From Lycium barbarum (lineage: Eukaryota > Streptophyta > Magnoliopsida > Solanales > Solanaceae): a stretch of 64,000 bases of DNA. Under the pieces are notes generated by a model. The model was not told where the DNA came from and did no database searches. It saw only the letters and a list, made by a program, of their open reading frames with translations. A program made the position numbers and the translations under genes. This document shows, piece by piece, positions 1-10,624 of the stretch; position 1 is the stretch's first letter; every line of letters starts with the position of its first letter. The DNA lies in the NCBI RefSeq assembly GCF_019175385.1, contig NC_083337.1, positions 19,949,885 through 20,013,884 on the forward strand, given 5' to 3'.

Positions 1-221
1 AAGACTGCGGCCTTTGTGACCAGATTTACGTCGTTTGAGTCTAACAACGAATACTACGGCCTTTGTGATCGAATTTACATCGTCTGACTCTACTTGACCT
101 CCTCCGGTCATGCATGAATGTTTCTCTTTTGGAGACGTTGTTTGTTTAGGATATTTGTTGTGTTTTTGACCACTTGCGGTTGGTTTGTATGAAATGGCCT
201 CCTGCGGCAGTGTCCTTTGAA

Positions 222-380
222 TGAAATGGCCGTTGTGGCCGTTGTTGTCTTTGTTTGAACGAAGTGGCCTTTGTGGCTATTGTTTGAATTAAATGGTCGT
301 TGTGACCATTATTGTCTTTGTTTGAATGAAGTGGCCTTTGTGGCTATTGTTTGAATAAAATGGCCGTTGTGGCCGATACA
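222..380. repeat. Tandem array, about 68-bp unit
   Basis: A unit containing AATGGCCGTTGTGGCC followed by TTTGTTTGAA and GTGGCCTTTGTGGCTATTG occurs about 2.3 times. The units differ by scattered substitutions, so the array is not recent. Confidence 0.75.
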
Positions 381-415
381 AAATTATTTAAATGATTGTT
401 TCATTTTCATTTGGG

Positions 416-577
416 TAGTGTCTCACTTCAGTGACTAGCGTCCCATCTTTTCGTTAGCGTTTCACCTCAGTGATTAGCGTTCCATTTCATCGGTTAGCAT
501 CTCACCATAGTGATTAGCGTTTTGTTTTACTGGGTAGCGTTTCAATTTGGTGATTAGTGTTCTGTTTTGTCGGTTAA
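416..577. repeat. Tandem array, about 52-bp unit
   Basis: Alternating TCTCAC, GTGATTAGCGTT and GGTTAGCGT phrases form about three imperfect units. It lies directly beyond the 68-bp array but has a different sequence. Confidence 0.7.
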
Positions 578-949
578 ACTGGTAATAAATTCCACCTCCG
601 AGAAAACAAGTAATAAATCCTATTTGCGGGTAAAAGATAAATTGAAATACCGAAAACTATGTGTTCAATATGGTTTATGATTCCTCGATAATGTGAGTGG
701 CCAAACGCTATCTCTTGAAGATTTAGACCACCATTGTATTCGTCTAACGACCTGTCCATGCAGCCATAGCCCTGATGCATTTGAGCTTACGACAATTACC
801 TTAAAATCTTTACTCAAAGAAAGTGGTAGTAGCTACGTCGTCGCTTTACCAGCAACTTTAGTAAAAAAAAAAAAAAACTTAAATAAGCTTTAATGGCATA
901 TACGAGACTGTTGAGCATCGTTTGTTTGTTGTAGAGGTAGGAAAATGTG

Positions 950-1112
950 AATGTCCCTTTCTAAGGTGGACGAGCACAAATTTGTCCCTTTCTAAGGTGG
1001 ACGAGAAAGTACGTCCCTTTCCAAGGTGGATAAGCACATATTCGTCCCTTTCTAAAGTGAACTAGCACATAATTGTCTCTTTCTAAGGTGGATGAGCAAG
1101 TGTGTTAAAAGT
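950..1112. repeat. Tandem array, about 33-bp unit
   Basis: Five imperfect units built on GTCCCTTTCTAAGGTGGA plus GAGCACA. Like the two arrays before it, it has its own unit sequence, typical of a hypervariable untranslated region. Confidence 0.8.
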
Positions 1113-1199
1113 AGATATCCCACTTGCAGGTAAATAGCAAATATCTCCCTTCCGGGCAAACAAGTTAACCCACTTTTGGGCAAATAGCAGACATACCAC

Positions 1200-1262
1200 T
1201 TGCGAGTAGAAATAAATTGAGATACCGAGAATCATGTGTTTGACATGGTTTATGATCCCTAC
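1200..1262. repeat. Dispersed duplicate of 640-700
   Basis: The phrase running from AAATTGA(G/A)ATACCGA through ATGGTTTATGAT is shared with about 640-700 upstream. The two copies flank the 33-bp array. Confidence 0.65.
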
Positions 1263-1956
1263 GATACTTGCTAATGTGGAGCAAATTGTCCCAGCTTGTG
1301 GTCAAGAAACGTCAGTTGTAGACTTGGCTTGTGTCGTTAGATAGGCTCTGTTTGATATCTCTGGTCATCTTCGAAGAATTGATTTCCATTTCGTCTAGCA
1401 TATTAAGCATCTCTTCAGTTTGATTGAGAGACTTGATGCTTGGCGGCGTTCCTTCGTCTTGATGGGCGCTTTTGACAAAGTCATGTTGATTTAGCTTCGT
1501 CATTTTCTAGCTTATTACGTGTTGGGGAATGGTTTTCATATTGAAAGCTAGAATAGCCAATTTCAGGATGTCACAGAAGGTATGTCCCTACTTTGTTTGG
1601 ATTTCACAAAAAAGGGGACATGTTTGCTAGAAGTTTTTTAGACATCTGAGAGATTTGATTGGGTAGCAAGTTGCCTCGGTCTAAGTTGCGTCGATGATCT
1701 CTTGTGTCGAACCTTGACTTGGAATTTTTGAGATCCTCTCTAAAAAATTATGCCCCAGTTGAGGGTTCGCGTCGATCATCTTCTCTTGTTGATTGTCTTG
1801 AAAGGAATTTTTAAGGTCTCCTCAAAATTTCTGCCTCAGTTTAGGGTCGGTAGTGGCTGATGTTTGCATCGCTACTCGTACTCTGGAATTATGCATCCCC
1901 GAGGTTTCCTAGGGGTTTCTTAGATTTTTTATTGGTACGACCGAGCTCGAGGAGCG

Positions 1957-1999
1957 CTTACGTATCCTGCTGTGTCAGGAATCAGGTCAAACGTAGTTC
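1957..1999. other. Conserved GTAGTTC block, copy 1
   Basis: Starts TTACGTATCC, has GGAATCAGGTC in the middle and ends ACGTAGTTC. The ACGTA and TACGT ends can pair. Two more copies follow at 2051-2095 and 2862-2904, and an inverted copy lies at 47262-47311. Confidence 0.65.
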
Positions 2000-2050
2000 G
2001 AATAGGGGAAATGGTGTTTTCCCTAAAGATGTAACAGAGTCCTATAAGAA

Positions 2051-2095
2051 CTGCCTATGCATCCCATCTTGGGAAGTCAGGTCACTGCGTAGTTC
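2051..2095. other. Conserved GTAGTTC block, copy 2
   Basis: CTGCCTATGCATCCC, then GGGAAGTCAGGTC, then GCGTAGTTC. It is the copy most similar to the reverse complement of 47262-47311. Confidence 0.65.
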
Positions 2096-2381
2096 ATGTA
2101 GCGAGGTAAAAAATGACTCTATTTTTCCTAGTGTAAAATTATGTGTGAGACTGGGACAGCGTTTATGAATCAGAATGATTTCGGAAAGCCATGAGTTGTC
2201 ATAGGTCGGGCAGATTTGAGTTTTCCATATGTGCCCTAAAGACTTAAGCCGAATATAGAGACACCTGATGTTCGTCATTCGAGTATAGGAAAAAGAGGCT
2301 TGTAACCTCTTAATTATAAATGTGGCCAGCAAAACATTCATAAACTGTATCCCTCTTTAGCATGCTGGCTTAGCTCTCGAT

Positions 2382-2461
2382 GTTGATTTGAGGCTCGTCG
2401 CCTTGTGGCTTTCTTGTCCTTGTTGATTCGAGGCTTGTCGCCTTGTAGCTTTCTTGTCCTT
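2382..2461. repeat. Two-unit 40-bp tandem duplication
   Basis: 2382-2421 and 2422-2461 are near-identical (GTTGATT then GAGGCT then GTCGCCTTGT then GCTTTCTTGTCCTT), with about three substitutions. Confidence 0.85.
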
Positions 2462-2861
2462 GCGCTTGTAGAAAATTTTCTTAGTGGGATATTGATTGAC
2501 TCATGTTGATCCTATTAAAAGTGTCATGATAGACTGGTGGTAACGGGAATACAAACCTTGGAAGAAGTGTTGAGAGAGTCGAGGGCTAAATAACCGATTT
2601 AGGGACGTCACATGAGGCGCGTCCTCATTTTCTTAGATTTTCGTGAAAGGAGTCGTTTGTTTGACTGGGTTACTTTGGAGTCTGAACAAAGTTGTCGAAT
2701 ATTTTGACCAAGTTGCCCCAGTTTCCAGTCCTTAGGGTATTTGATTCAAAATGTTTGTGAATGAAAATTCGATGAGTGTGACTGATTCAATGACATACCC
2801 TGGATCCGTTCTGAGGGTTCGTAGTTTGAAAGAGTGGAAGACCGTACCCTTATGTAGGATT

Positions 2862-2904
2862 GTCGACGTATCTTGCTGGAACAAGAATCAGGTCTGCGTA
2901 GTTC
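2862..2904. other. Conserved GTAGTTC block, copy 3
   Basis: GACGTATCTTGCTGG, then AAGAATCAGGTC, then TGCGTAGTTC. Same architecture as the blocks at 1957 and 2051 but more diverged in the middle. Confidence 0.55.
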
Positions 2905-3090
2905 ACAACTGAAACTAATTTCCATGGGAGGGAGGGTGGAGACTGGTAGCGTCTGACTAAATAACGAATGGAGATTTTTGAATGTTTTGGCATTTGTAGC
3001 GTAGTGCATAGGTGGGCTAAAAGGGATTGTGATTTTAGTTTTTTGTAAAAGAAACACTTCTGGTGGTCCCCATAAGGTCTGGAAAATCAT

Positions 3091-4923
3091 TTATGACTTA
3101 GACGAGGCTTTTGTTTGGGTCCCGGGGCGCCCGGGTATGATTTGAGTCCTTGGATGGGATGTGAATTTTGGAAGTTATAGTGTTGGCCTTGGTCAACCCC
3201 GGGTCAAGATGACCTCTTTTGGAAATTAGAAGTTCGCGAGTGAGTTCGTAGCGTGTTTTTAGGATTGTTATGCATATTTGGGAGGTCTCGGATGAGTTTA
3301 GGGTGTTAGATCGAAAATTTGAGGTTGGAAGATTTTTTGGTTTCTAGTGTGGCCGCATTTGCGGATAGATGCTCACAAATGTGAGGTTTGCATTTGCAAG
3401 AATGGACTCACATTTGCGAGACTAGGCCAGTTGGCCTGAGTCCTCATTTGTGAGACTTGGGCCGCATTTGCGAGCTGGACCTGGTTTGTATTTGCGGTAT
3501 TTTGGCCGCTTTTGTGAGTGGGTCGGGTCAGGGACTTAGTCCGCATTTGCGAGAATAACCTCGCTTTGCCGAGGCTCGTATTTGCGAAAATAGTCTAGCT
3601 TTTGTGAGAATCGCTGGACGGTTGTGATAAAAATCCTTAGTATGAATGTTATTTACCATTCACATATTTTGACCTTTACACTTCGATTTTGGGAGACTTG
3701 GAGAGAGTTCCTCATAGTTCTTCTTGACGATAAGATTCTAACCTTATTTCATCATTTCCTCATGATTTCTTTGATTTATTTATAGATAACAGCATGACTT
3801 ATGGGTAGAAGACTTAGGGTTAACCCCAACTTTTAAGAGAATGGTTTGCATTAAATTGAATTCCATGATCTAGGATTTTTTTATTTGATCTTTTGGATTT
3901 AGATTGTCTAAAATATGGGTAAATTATTCCTAAGCTTGAATTTCAAATTCAATCCATGATTCTTGATATTAAAGATTAAGGGTTTTTGAGAATTAACAAA
4001 ATTGAAGGCCTAATTGTGATTAGTTTTCCATCAAATTTAGGGTTATGACTATATAGACTATGGGTAAGATGATATTACATTCAACTTCTAGTTTTGTCCT
4101 TGGGGCTCTTGGTTGGTTATTTTGGGTTCGTTTTTGTGTTTCGACTTACGTATAGCAATGTGGATATGGTTGGGTGCGTATAACTGTATAAGTTACTAAT
4201 TTTATCATGTTGAGTTCAATTTCTCAAAAAAAAAAAAAAACTTTTTACCCTTTTTGGCTTTTGGGTTTGAATTTGGGTTTATGGGTTCACTTTTTTTTAC
4301 CCAAATCCTTTTATGGTTATTTGAGTATCCTTAGGTTCATATTTTGTCATAGAATTTATGCTTGTTATATTTCGATCGTTCAAAAGAACTTTGGAAGGGT
4401 AAAGCATTAGCTTGGGGTTCGTGGCGCCCGCTCAGCTTTGAGGTAGGTTACGATTTATTCTTAGACTCCGATTGGAGGTCTTATACAGTTTATAAATGTT
4501 AAAAAGGTATTGGGCATGATAGGGCTCCCACCTTAGTGATTACGATGAGCACTTGGGATTGGTACCGGTGTATATTATTGGGTACTTAGAATGACGGGGA
4601 AAGCATGTTAGGCCTTCGGGCATAGTTGTGGTGATAAATCCACTAGTTTATTATGATTTTTGTTTATTTGGGATATGATAGCCGAAATTCACTTATACTT
4701 GTGATTGGATTTTTTACCTTATCATTCCATGTCTCGAATAATTGATAAAGGACATTGATTTAGAATAAAGAGTTGGTACATGAATCTCATTGATTACACA
4801 TATTCATACGTCAAGTCTAAAATGTTGTTGACATGATATGTTATATTGTTGCATTCATTCCACATTTATATATGCACATGTGGATAAATTATGACGGAGG
4901 AAAGATACGAGATGATATAAGAA
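3091..4923 (+). mobile_element. Tekay/Del-like LTR fragment
   Basis: No gene. The order of sequence phrases (the GAGTGAGTTCGTAGCGTGTTTT phrase in the 3220-3260 part, a word patch at 3351-3626, then GTGGCGCCCGCTCAGC and GAGGTAGGTTACG at 4420-4450) matches the LTR at 20755-22108 and the one ending at 9197. Its 5' end is lost against the preceding region. It runs up to the minus-strand LTR that begins at 4924. Confidence 0.55.
3351..3626. repeat. Word patch: CATTTGCGAG type
   Basis: Irregularly spaced copies and near-inversions of GCATTTGCGAG / CTCACATTTG (for example at 3354, 3388, 3408, 3468 and 3540), separated by unrelated DNA of 10-40 bp. A regular period is absent. ATAAAAATCC follows about at once. 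Confidence 0.75.
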
Positions 4924-5958
4924 TGTCACGACCCATTTTTGCATAAGCTGTGCGGGCACTTAGCTCTGTCACCTCGGTAAGCGAACCCTTAACCCAACGG
5001 TACTTATGACATGAATAATTAAATCAAGCAACAGAAAAGAATAAATACGTAAGTCTCACGATAATATACATAGTAGAATAGTGCGGAATAATAATAACAC
5101 CCCCAGGGTCTAGTCTGAGTAATACAAGACCATCTAAAAGGGAAATAATAAAAGTCTGGAATAATAATACATAAAGTGTCTATGTCTCTGAATAGAAATA
5201 GGACATAATGATAGAGAAGCCTTTGAGGCAGCGATCGGCCATGCTCACCCTAGAAACTCGAAGATAATGCTGAAGCGACTATCTGCCATGCGTAACGGAA
5301 GCAGATCCAACTTGATACTCTAGATTCATAAAAGAATGCAGCAAGTGCATGTCAGTACAAAACAACAGTACAGGTAGGCATCATCGGCCGACTAAGCATA
5401 GCTAACACAATTCAGATAATAAAGTAGATATGTAGATAAACCAACAAGTATAAATCGAATGTAATTGAATCCAAGTACACGTCATCGCCTAAATAGAGCA
5501 TCTAATCCCAATTGTGCTAAGTCTAAATATATCAAGTCCGAATCCAACATCATAAGTACAACACCAAAACATATCAAAATACGCCATGGTGCTATGCAAT
5601 GCAATAATGTATGGATGCAATGCAATGCCATGCAAATGCTGTGTACACATGTACTCCAGACGGAAATATTGACATCTCGGTAGCACAACCTAGTGTGACT
5701 CCCACTCTGGGGGACCCCGAATCTTTGCCCACGGGGGGTTCTCAGCGGCACCACCCTGGGGGACCCGCGGAGCCCATGCACTCACTCAATCAACGATTTT
5801 GGAACTAACATAGGATATCGGCCTCTCACGTCACTCAAGTAAAAATCGAGCCCAAGTCATCACAGTGTTTCATCAAGTATCATCAGTATCTCAACTATAT
5901 ATCATAAGGAATGAGAGTGCGCGCAATGCATGTATCCACAATAATCATGCTCAATATC

Positions 5959-6080
5959 ACAAGTACCAACAATGGGCACGCCAACAATATATCTGAATCA
6001 CAAGTACCGACACTGGGTACGCCAACAATATATCTGAATCATAAGTACCAACTGTGGGTACGCCAATAACATCATAATCA
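5959..6080. repeat. 41-bp tandem array, three units
   Basis: Units at 5959-5999, 6000-6040 and 6041 onward share AAGTACC, a variable GGGCACGCC/GGGTACGCC and ATATCTGAATC. The third unit is decayed at its end. Confidence 0.85.
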
Positions 6081-7124
6081 AGATAGAACAACAAATGCCA
6101 ATAGCTACTAACAACACAATGGCATCAAGCCAACACGATAGAACAATCTATCACAACATAGCGGGATGGCTAGTCCCAAGAACACAACAGGGCCCAACCT
6201 AAGACAATATACATCCCAACTTCATACCTGAAGGTTCACATGCTTTCTCCGACGATATAATCTAAATATATGCTTCGCTATGCGAAGTCTCACAAGGGTA
6301 AGCCATAACCTACCTGGATAGCCGAACAACAACACCAATAAATCACCCTATCGCCTTCCCCTTCCGCGGAGCCTCAAGATCAACAAAGTCTAGGAATAAT
6401 CGAAATCTAGATTAGAAATCATGAAGAATGATACTAATATTGCCATCATTCAATTTAGGTCAAATCTAACCCTAGAATTTGGGGAAACGGGCCCACAAGG
6501 TCAAAACGAAAAATTCGGGAGCAAAATATCAAATTAAGCACTAGGTGATCATAGCCCAATCACTAATTTTTAAATTAACTCATAGATTTACCCACTTTCA
6601 AATTTGAAGCAAAACTCCCAATTTGGGTATAAACCCTAACTCTTTGATTCCGAAATTCAACACTAATAATGGAAGATATATGATTAATAAACTTAGATTC
6701 ATCAGAATCTAGCATAAACCCCATCAATTTCATCATTAATAAGCCTAGAGAAATATTAATCAAAATTCACTTTCATCTTCCATTACTAAGGGATTATTAA
6801 AGGAAAAGGGGAATATACGATGATTAGGATTAATGGAATAGTGCTTAATGAAGCTAACTCAATCAATAAATCAAGATTACAAAGCCTAGAAAGAAGAACT
6901 CATGGAACCCTCTTTTAATTCTTTAACTCTTAGTGAACTAGCACGATAATGGAATCCTAAGGTGATTATGGAAAAAAGAATAGCAAGGAAGATAGAAGGA
7001 CTTACCACAAAGATTTTCCCCCAAGAATCACCTTGAAATACTCCCAATAACTCATATTTTGGAATAGTAATGGATGAGGAACTCAGGGCTTTTAACACTC
7101 ATTTAATGAATTAACTACCCGTCA

Positions 7125-7268
7125 CCCGCTTCTGCGACCAACATACTGCTTCTGTGGTCCCATGACCGCTTCAGCGTTCATGCCCTAATTACTTAAGTCT
7201 CTACAGCGGCAGGGTAACCATTAAAGCTATACCGCATCTGCAGTGCTGGTGCAGCCATAGCGGGCACC
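7125..7268. repeat. Word patch: CCGCTTCTGCGG type
   Basis: Variants such as CCGCTTCTGCG, CTGCTTCTGTGG, CCGCTTCAGCG, CTACAGCGG and CCGCATCTGCAG at uneven spacing. It lies about 490-630 nt from the 5' end of the minus-strand LTR. Confidence 0.7.
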
Positions 7269-7880
7269 AGATACCAGAAATCCCAAGTTTTCACAAACTC
7301 AACCCGAAGTCCCGACTATCACCTGAGGCCATCTTCTCACATATCATATATAGAGATACATAAAAACACGCTACGAATGCACTCATGGCCTCGTAATTTC
7401 CAGCGAAAGTCTCGTTGATCGAGTCAATTCCCGATACCTCAACATCAACTTCCCAACTCAAATCCCGAAATGCACCCGAGTGCATTGGGAACCGAACCAA
7501 ATATACATACAAGTTATAAACACCATTTGGACCTTGTAAAATCGACGGATTCCCGTAAAAGGTCCGTTTACCCAAAAGTCATCTTTGAGTCAACTCTTTT
7601 TCGCCTTAAGCCCAAATTTCCCAAAAATTCACCGAAATCGTATCCAAACACCTCCGGAAGCATGTCAACGGTTCCCTCAGGTTAAAAGTAAGATAAACAA
7701 GCTCAGGGAAGGATCGAAAGTGTCGAAAAGACTATAACGACCAAACGGGTCGTTACAGTGTAGAGGAGTGGGAAAGGTTTTGGAAGGGAAAGGGGAGAGT
7801 ATTTAGCGTAGTGGAAAGAGTTAAGTGAGAATGGAAAGGGTGAAGGGTCATCCCGACTTCAGCTATGGAAGAAGTTTCAC

Positions 7881-8003
7881 TCGCCAGCGGATGTGCTGCA
7901 GCGGTTGGACAAGCCGCCACAGTGCAGATCAACCTATCCTCAAGACCGCCATAGCGAACCCACAGGGCGCACTAGCACACCCCATCTCGGCTATAGCGGT
8001 ACC
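7881..8003. repeat. Word patch: CGCTATAGCGG type (a)
   Basis: CAGCGG, CTGCAGCGG, CCGCCACAGTG, CCGCCATAGCG and GGCTATAGCGG in 120 bp, uneven spacing. A C-rich run follows at 8005-8040. Confidence 0.65.
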
Positions 8004-8410
8004 CACTCCCCCCCACTCCGCTACCCCTCCCCCCCCCCCCAGAATTCTCTATTTGCGAGTGATTGCTTAGTTTAGACACGATTCAATTAAAATTAGAGCA
8101 CCTCCTTAATCAATTTCTCGTAAATGGAGTGATAAAATGCATCCCTAAATGGACACTTCCAATTCTTAGGCCATAAAAGTTCCATTGTGGGCAAAGACTT
8201 GAGATGTTAGTTGGCTAATATAGTGTAATGTTGACCCCAGTGATCCTTGTTCCGCGTTATATCAAACCTGCTACCTCCTTCTTGTCCCACACAGTTCGAG
8301 GATGAACGGTTGTTTAATTGGTATTTGATACAATGCTCGTTGGGCCGTACCAAAGTCCCTCGAGATTCATGACCCAAAATATCGTTAAGGGCCACTGGGG
8401 CCCAATGAAG

Positions 8411-8567
8411 CGCTACAGCAGCGGATGGACTGCCACGGCACATCCGCCCCAGCTGACTTCTCACTCGCTACAGCGGATGAACCTCTTTTCCAAGAGTCCG
8501 CCACAACGGACTATCCTTCCACCATAGCGTGTCCGCTTCAGCGTACCTACAGTCCGCCACAGTGGTC
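8411..8567. repeat. Word patch: CGCTACAGCGG type (b)
   Basis: CGCTACAGCAGCGG, CTCGCTACAGCGG, TCCGCCACAACGG, CCATAGCG, CCGCTTCAGCG and CCGCCACAGTGG. The TATA-like TATTTAAG starts 18 bp downstream. Confidence 0.75.
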
Positions 8568-9192
8568 AACATAGAAATACCCTAGTATTTAAGTCCCATT
8601 TCGGGATTTGACCTCATTTTTCTAGAAACCCTATATCTTAGCCGCCACCTGGGGAATTTGGGGAGCAAATCTATTGGATTCTTGGAGAAGGTAACCCTTC
8701 TTCCTCATTTATTCCATCTCCCTTTCATTTATTGTTTCATTTATTAATATTCATCTCCTCGAGCTAATAAAAATGGAGGCTTCCAAATTGTTCAAACCCT
8801 AGGATGATAAAATGGAGTTTTTAAGCTTAGAATTGAGGCTTTCTTGAAGAAATCCTTTAGATTCATACTCTAGGTAAATTAATCAACCTCTATCGCTAAT
8901 CTTTCCCCTATTTTCTAAATGGGTTTCAACTTTAGTTCTTGAAAATGTGATTTTATAAGGGAAGGAATAGTATTTATGACTTAGGTGATTTAGTTAACAA
9001 AAAGACGCGAATTATTAGTCCATGAGAACTTAGAAAACTTAGTTGAGAATAGATTTCGATTTTTCCCTGACCTTTGTTCTTTTGGAACTCATTGACATTC
9101 CTAGACCCTCTGTCGTGAGTCGCGGTTCAGAGATGCGAAGATAAATATCAAATGGATGTTCGTGGCACCTGCTTGGCCTCGAGGTAGGTTAC

Positions 9193-9197
9193 GGCTT
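9193..9197. other. Target-site duplication GGCTT, left
   Basis: GGCTT here and at 15208-15212 flank the element at 9198-15207 exactly, proving a single insertion into the host LTR. Confidence 0.93.
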
Positions 9198-10614
9198 TGA
9201 CAACGTCTAAATCCATTCCTCAAAGAGAAAGTGTACACGGTCGTATGCAATATAATTTACCCAACTATGAGTCGGGGTCGATCCCACAGGGAACAATATA
9301 CTAGGCGATTAAGAAAGTGAGGAACTTTCACTTACCAAGCTAAGCCAAACGATAGATAATATTTTGGTTTTTTGAGAAAATTATAACTAATGCGGAAATG
9401 TAAACTAACCTAGAAAGCAAGTATAATGATCAATGGCCACAAGCATGGATACAAGAAACTCTTAAGTAACGATCCAATGTATTTTATGATTTTACAACTA
9501 AGAGCCGGTTTGTGTTGATAGATAAGGATTTCTAAAATCTCATTGAAAGTCTTCCAACCAAATCAATGAATTTCACTCTAAGCTTTTCCAAGCCTTAGAG
9601 TGTGATATTAGGCACAATCAATTTAACCTCAAGTAACTATCCTCTTCCTAGCTCAAGTTATTAGATGGGTTTAATGACCCAAATTCTTGTTAATTAATCT
9701 TTCCCAACCTAGATTTCCTCTTCCGAGCTCAATCAAAATAAATGGGCGAGTCTTAGGGTTAGCTAATCCCTTAAGAAACATTAAAGAACAAGATTAATTA
9801 AAACAACAAAGATCCACTTCAATAACAATAAAAATCATTCAATACATAAGCATAACAAGAGTTTTAATCCAACACTTGATAATGAATAATATCATAAACA
9901 AGATTCAAGTAATGGAATAAAATACAACACCCTTAAATAAGCAATACAAAGCAAGGAATTGAAGAAAGGGTTGAGAAATTTATCATTAACGAGCTCCAAT
10001 CATCTCCTCCAAAGGTGTGGTGTAAAACCCTAGCTACAAAGCTTGTGTTGAATGGCCAAAGATATGTTGTACAAACCCCAAAAGAGTATTTATAACATTC
10101 CAAAAACGGGAACAAAATCTGGACAAAAATACCCTGCGTGCACAACGTGCGTCTCGTAGGTTGTATCGCATGTTCAACCTGCGATTCGCAGGTTGTGCAA
10201 AACTCTCGCAGGTCTTGCAATGTACAGAGATGACTTGCAGCACATGCGGTCATGGATGCGTCTCGCAGGTGGTACCTGCATCTCGCAGGTGATGCTCCCA
10301 GATGCTGCATCCAATTTCTTCAGATTTCCAAAATCTCTGTACAAACTTGCTGCAGAACATGCGGCTCGCATGTGTGACCTGCGACTCGCATGTGTGACCT
10401 GCCACTCGCAGGTCACGCTTCTTCTATTTTGGCTTGTTTTGCTTTATTTTGCTTTATTTTGCTCAATTTTGGTCCATTTTGCTCTGTTATGCTCTCCGGA
10501 CATCTTATCCTACAAAATGACATAAATGCACGAAAAGTAACACCAAAAGTGCTTGAAGAGTTACAAAATCTTAAGAAATTAGCATTGAATATCCCGTAAT
10601 TTCACGGCACATCA
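9198..10614 (-). repeat. 3' LTR of copy 1
   Basis: 1,417 bp; plus-strand ends TGACAACGTC and GGCACATCA. Nearly identical to 13801-15207. TATA-like TATAAATAC on the minus strand at about 10086-10095. Confidence 0.92.
10130..10415. repeat. Word patch: CTCGCAGGT type (copy 1, left LTR)
   Basis: At least five CGCAGGT words, three CGCATGT words and several inverted ACCTGCG words, spaced unevenly over 285 bp. It is followed on the minus strand, about 50 bp on, by TATAAATAC. Confidence 0.85.
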
Positions 10615-10624
10615 ACACCCCCAA
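10615..10624 (-). promoter_or_regulatory. Polypurine tract of copy 1
   Basis: Minus strand reads TTGGGGGTGT directly before the LTR start TGATGTGCCG, the expected place for plus-strand priming. Confidence 0.7.

Larger units (their letters stand above)
1..3090 (-). other. Tat/Ogre-like non-coding region with tandem arrays
   Basis: No reading frame here resembles a known protein; the longest frames are short and unconvincing. The stretch is made of short tandem arrays followed by unique non-coding DNA carrying three copies of a roughly 45-nt block ending GTAGTTC. The same block occurs in reverse orientation upstream of gag in the Ogre-like element (47262-47311), which suggests that this is the untranslated part of a related element on the minus strand. 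Tat-lineage elements are known for hypervariable, tandem-repeat-bearing untranslated regions (for example PisTR-A in pea Ogre). A 63-codon minus-strand frame at 1312-1503 is lysine- and glutamate-rich but not recognised. Confidence 0.45.
4924..7757 (-). mobile_element. Solo-like LTR, TGTAACGACC...GGTCGTGACA
   Basis: On the minus strand the segment begins TGTAACGACCCGTTTGG at 7757 and ends GGGTCGTGACA at 4924, the TG...CA ends of a long LTR. No PBS lies beyond 4924 on the minus strand and no coding frame was recognised, so it is read as a solo or truncated LTR. The 5-bp flanks (AAGAA and GTGTA) do not match, so target-site evidence is missing. Internal features: a 41-bp tandem array at 5959-6080 and a word patch at 7125-7268. 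Confidence 0.6.
7758..9197 (+). mobile_element. LTR body, left part, split by the 9198 insertion
   Basis: No gene. It holds two word patches (7881-8003 and 8411-8567), a TATA-like GTATTTAAG at 8585, and the GTGGCACCTGCTTGGCCTCGAGGTAGGTTACG phrase (split over 9155-9193) found in sister LTRs. It is interrupted at 9198 and resumes at 15208. The start at 7758 is only a junction; two patches in 700 bp suggest that parts of two LTRs are joined here. Confidence 0.5.

Noticed and set aside
4924..7757. Target-site duplication for the solo-like LTR
   Set aside because: AAGAA and GTGTA do not match; no convincing duplication within a few bases.
10130..10525. Plus and minus frames of 70-125 codons over the CGCAGGT patch, repeated at 14655-15149
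   Set aside because: They are Cys/Arg-rich by-products of the repeated word inside LTRs; both strands are open to a similar degree.
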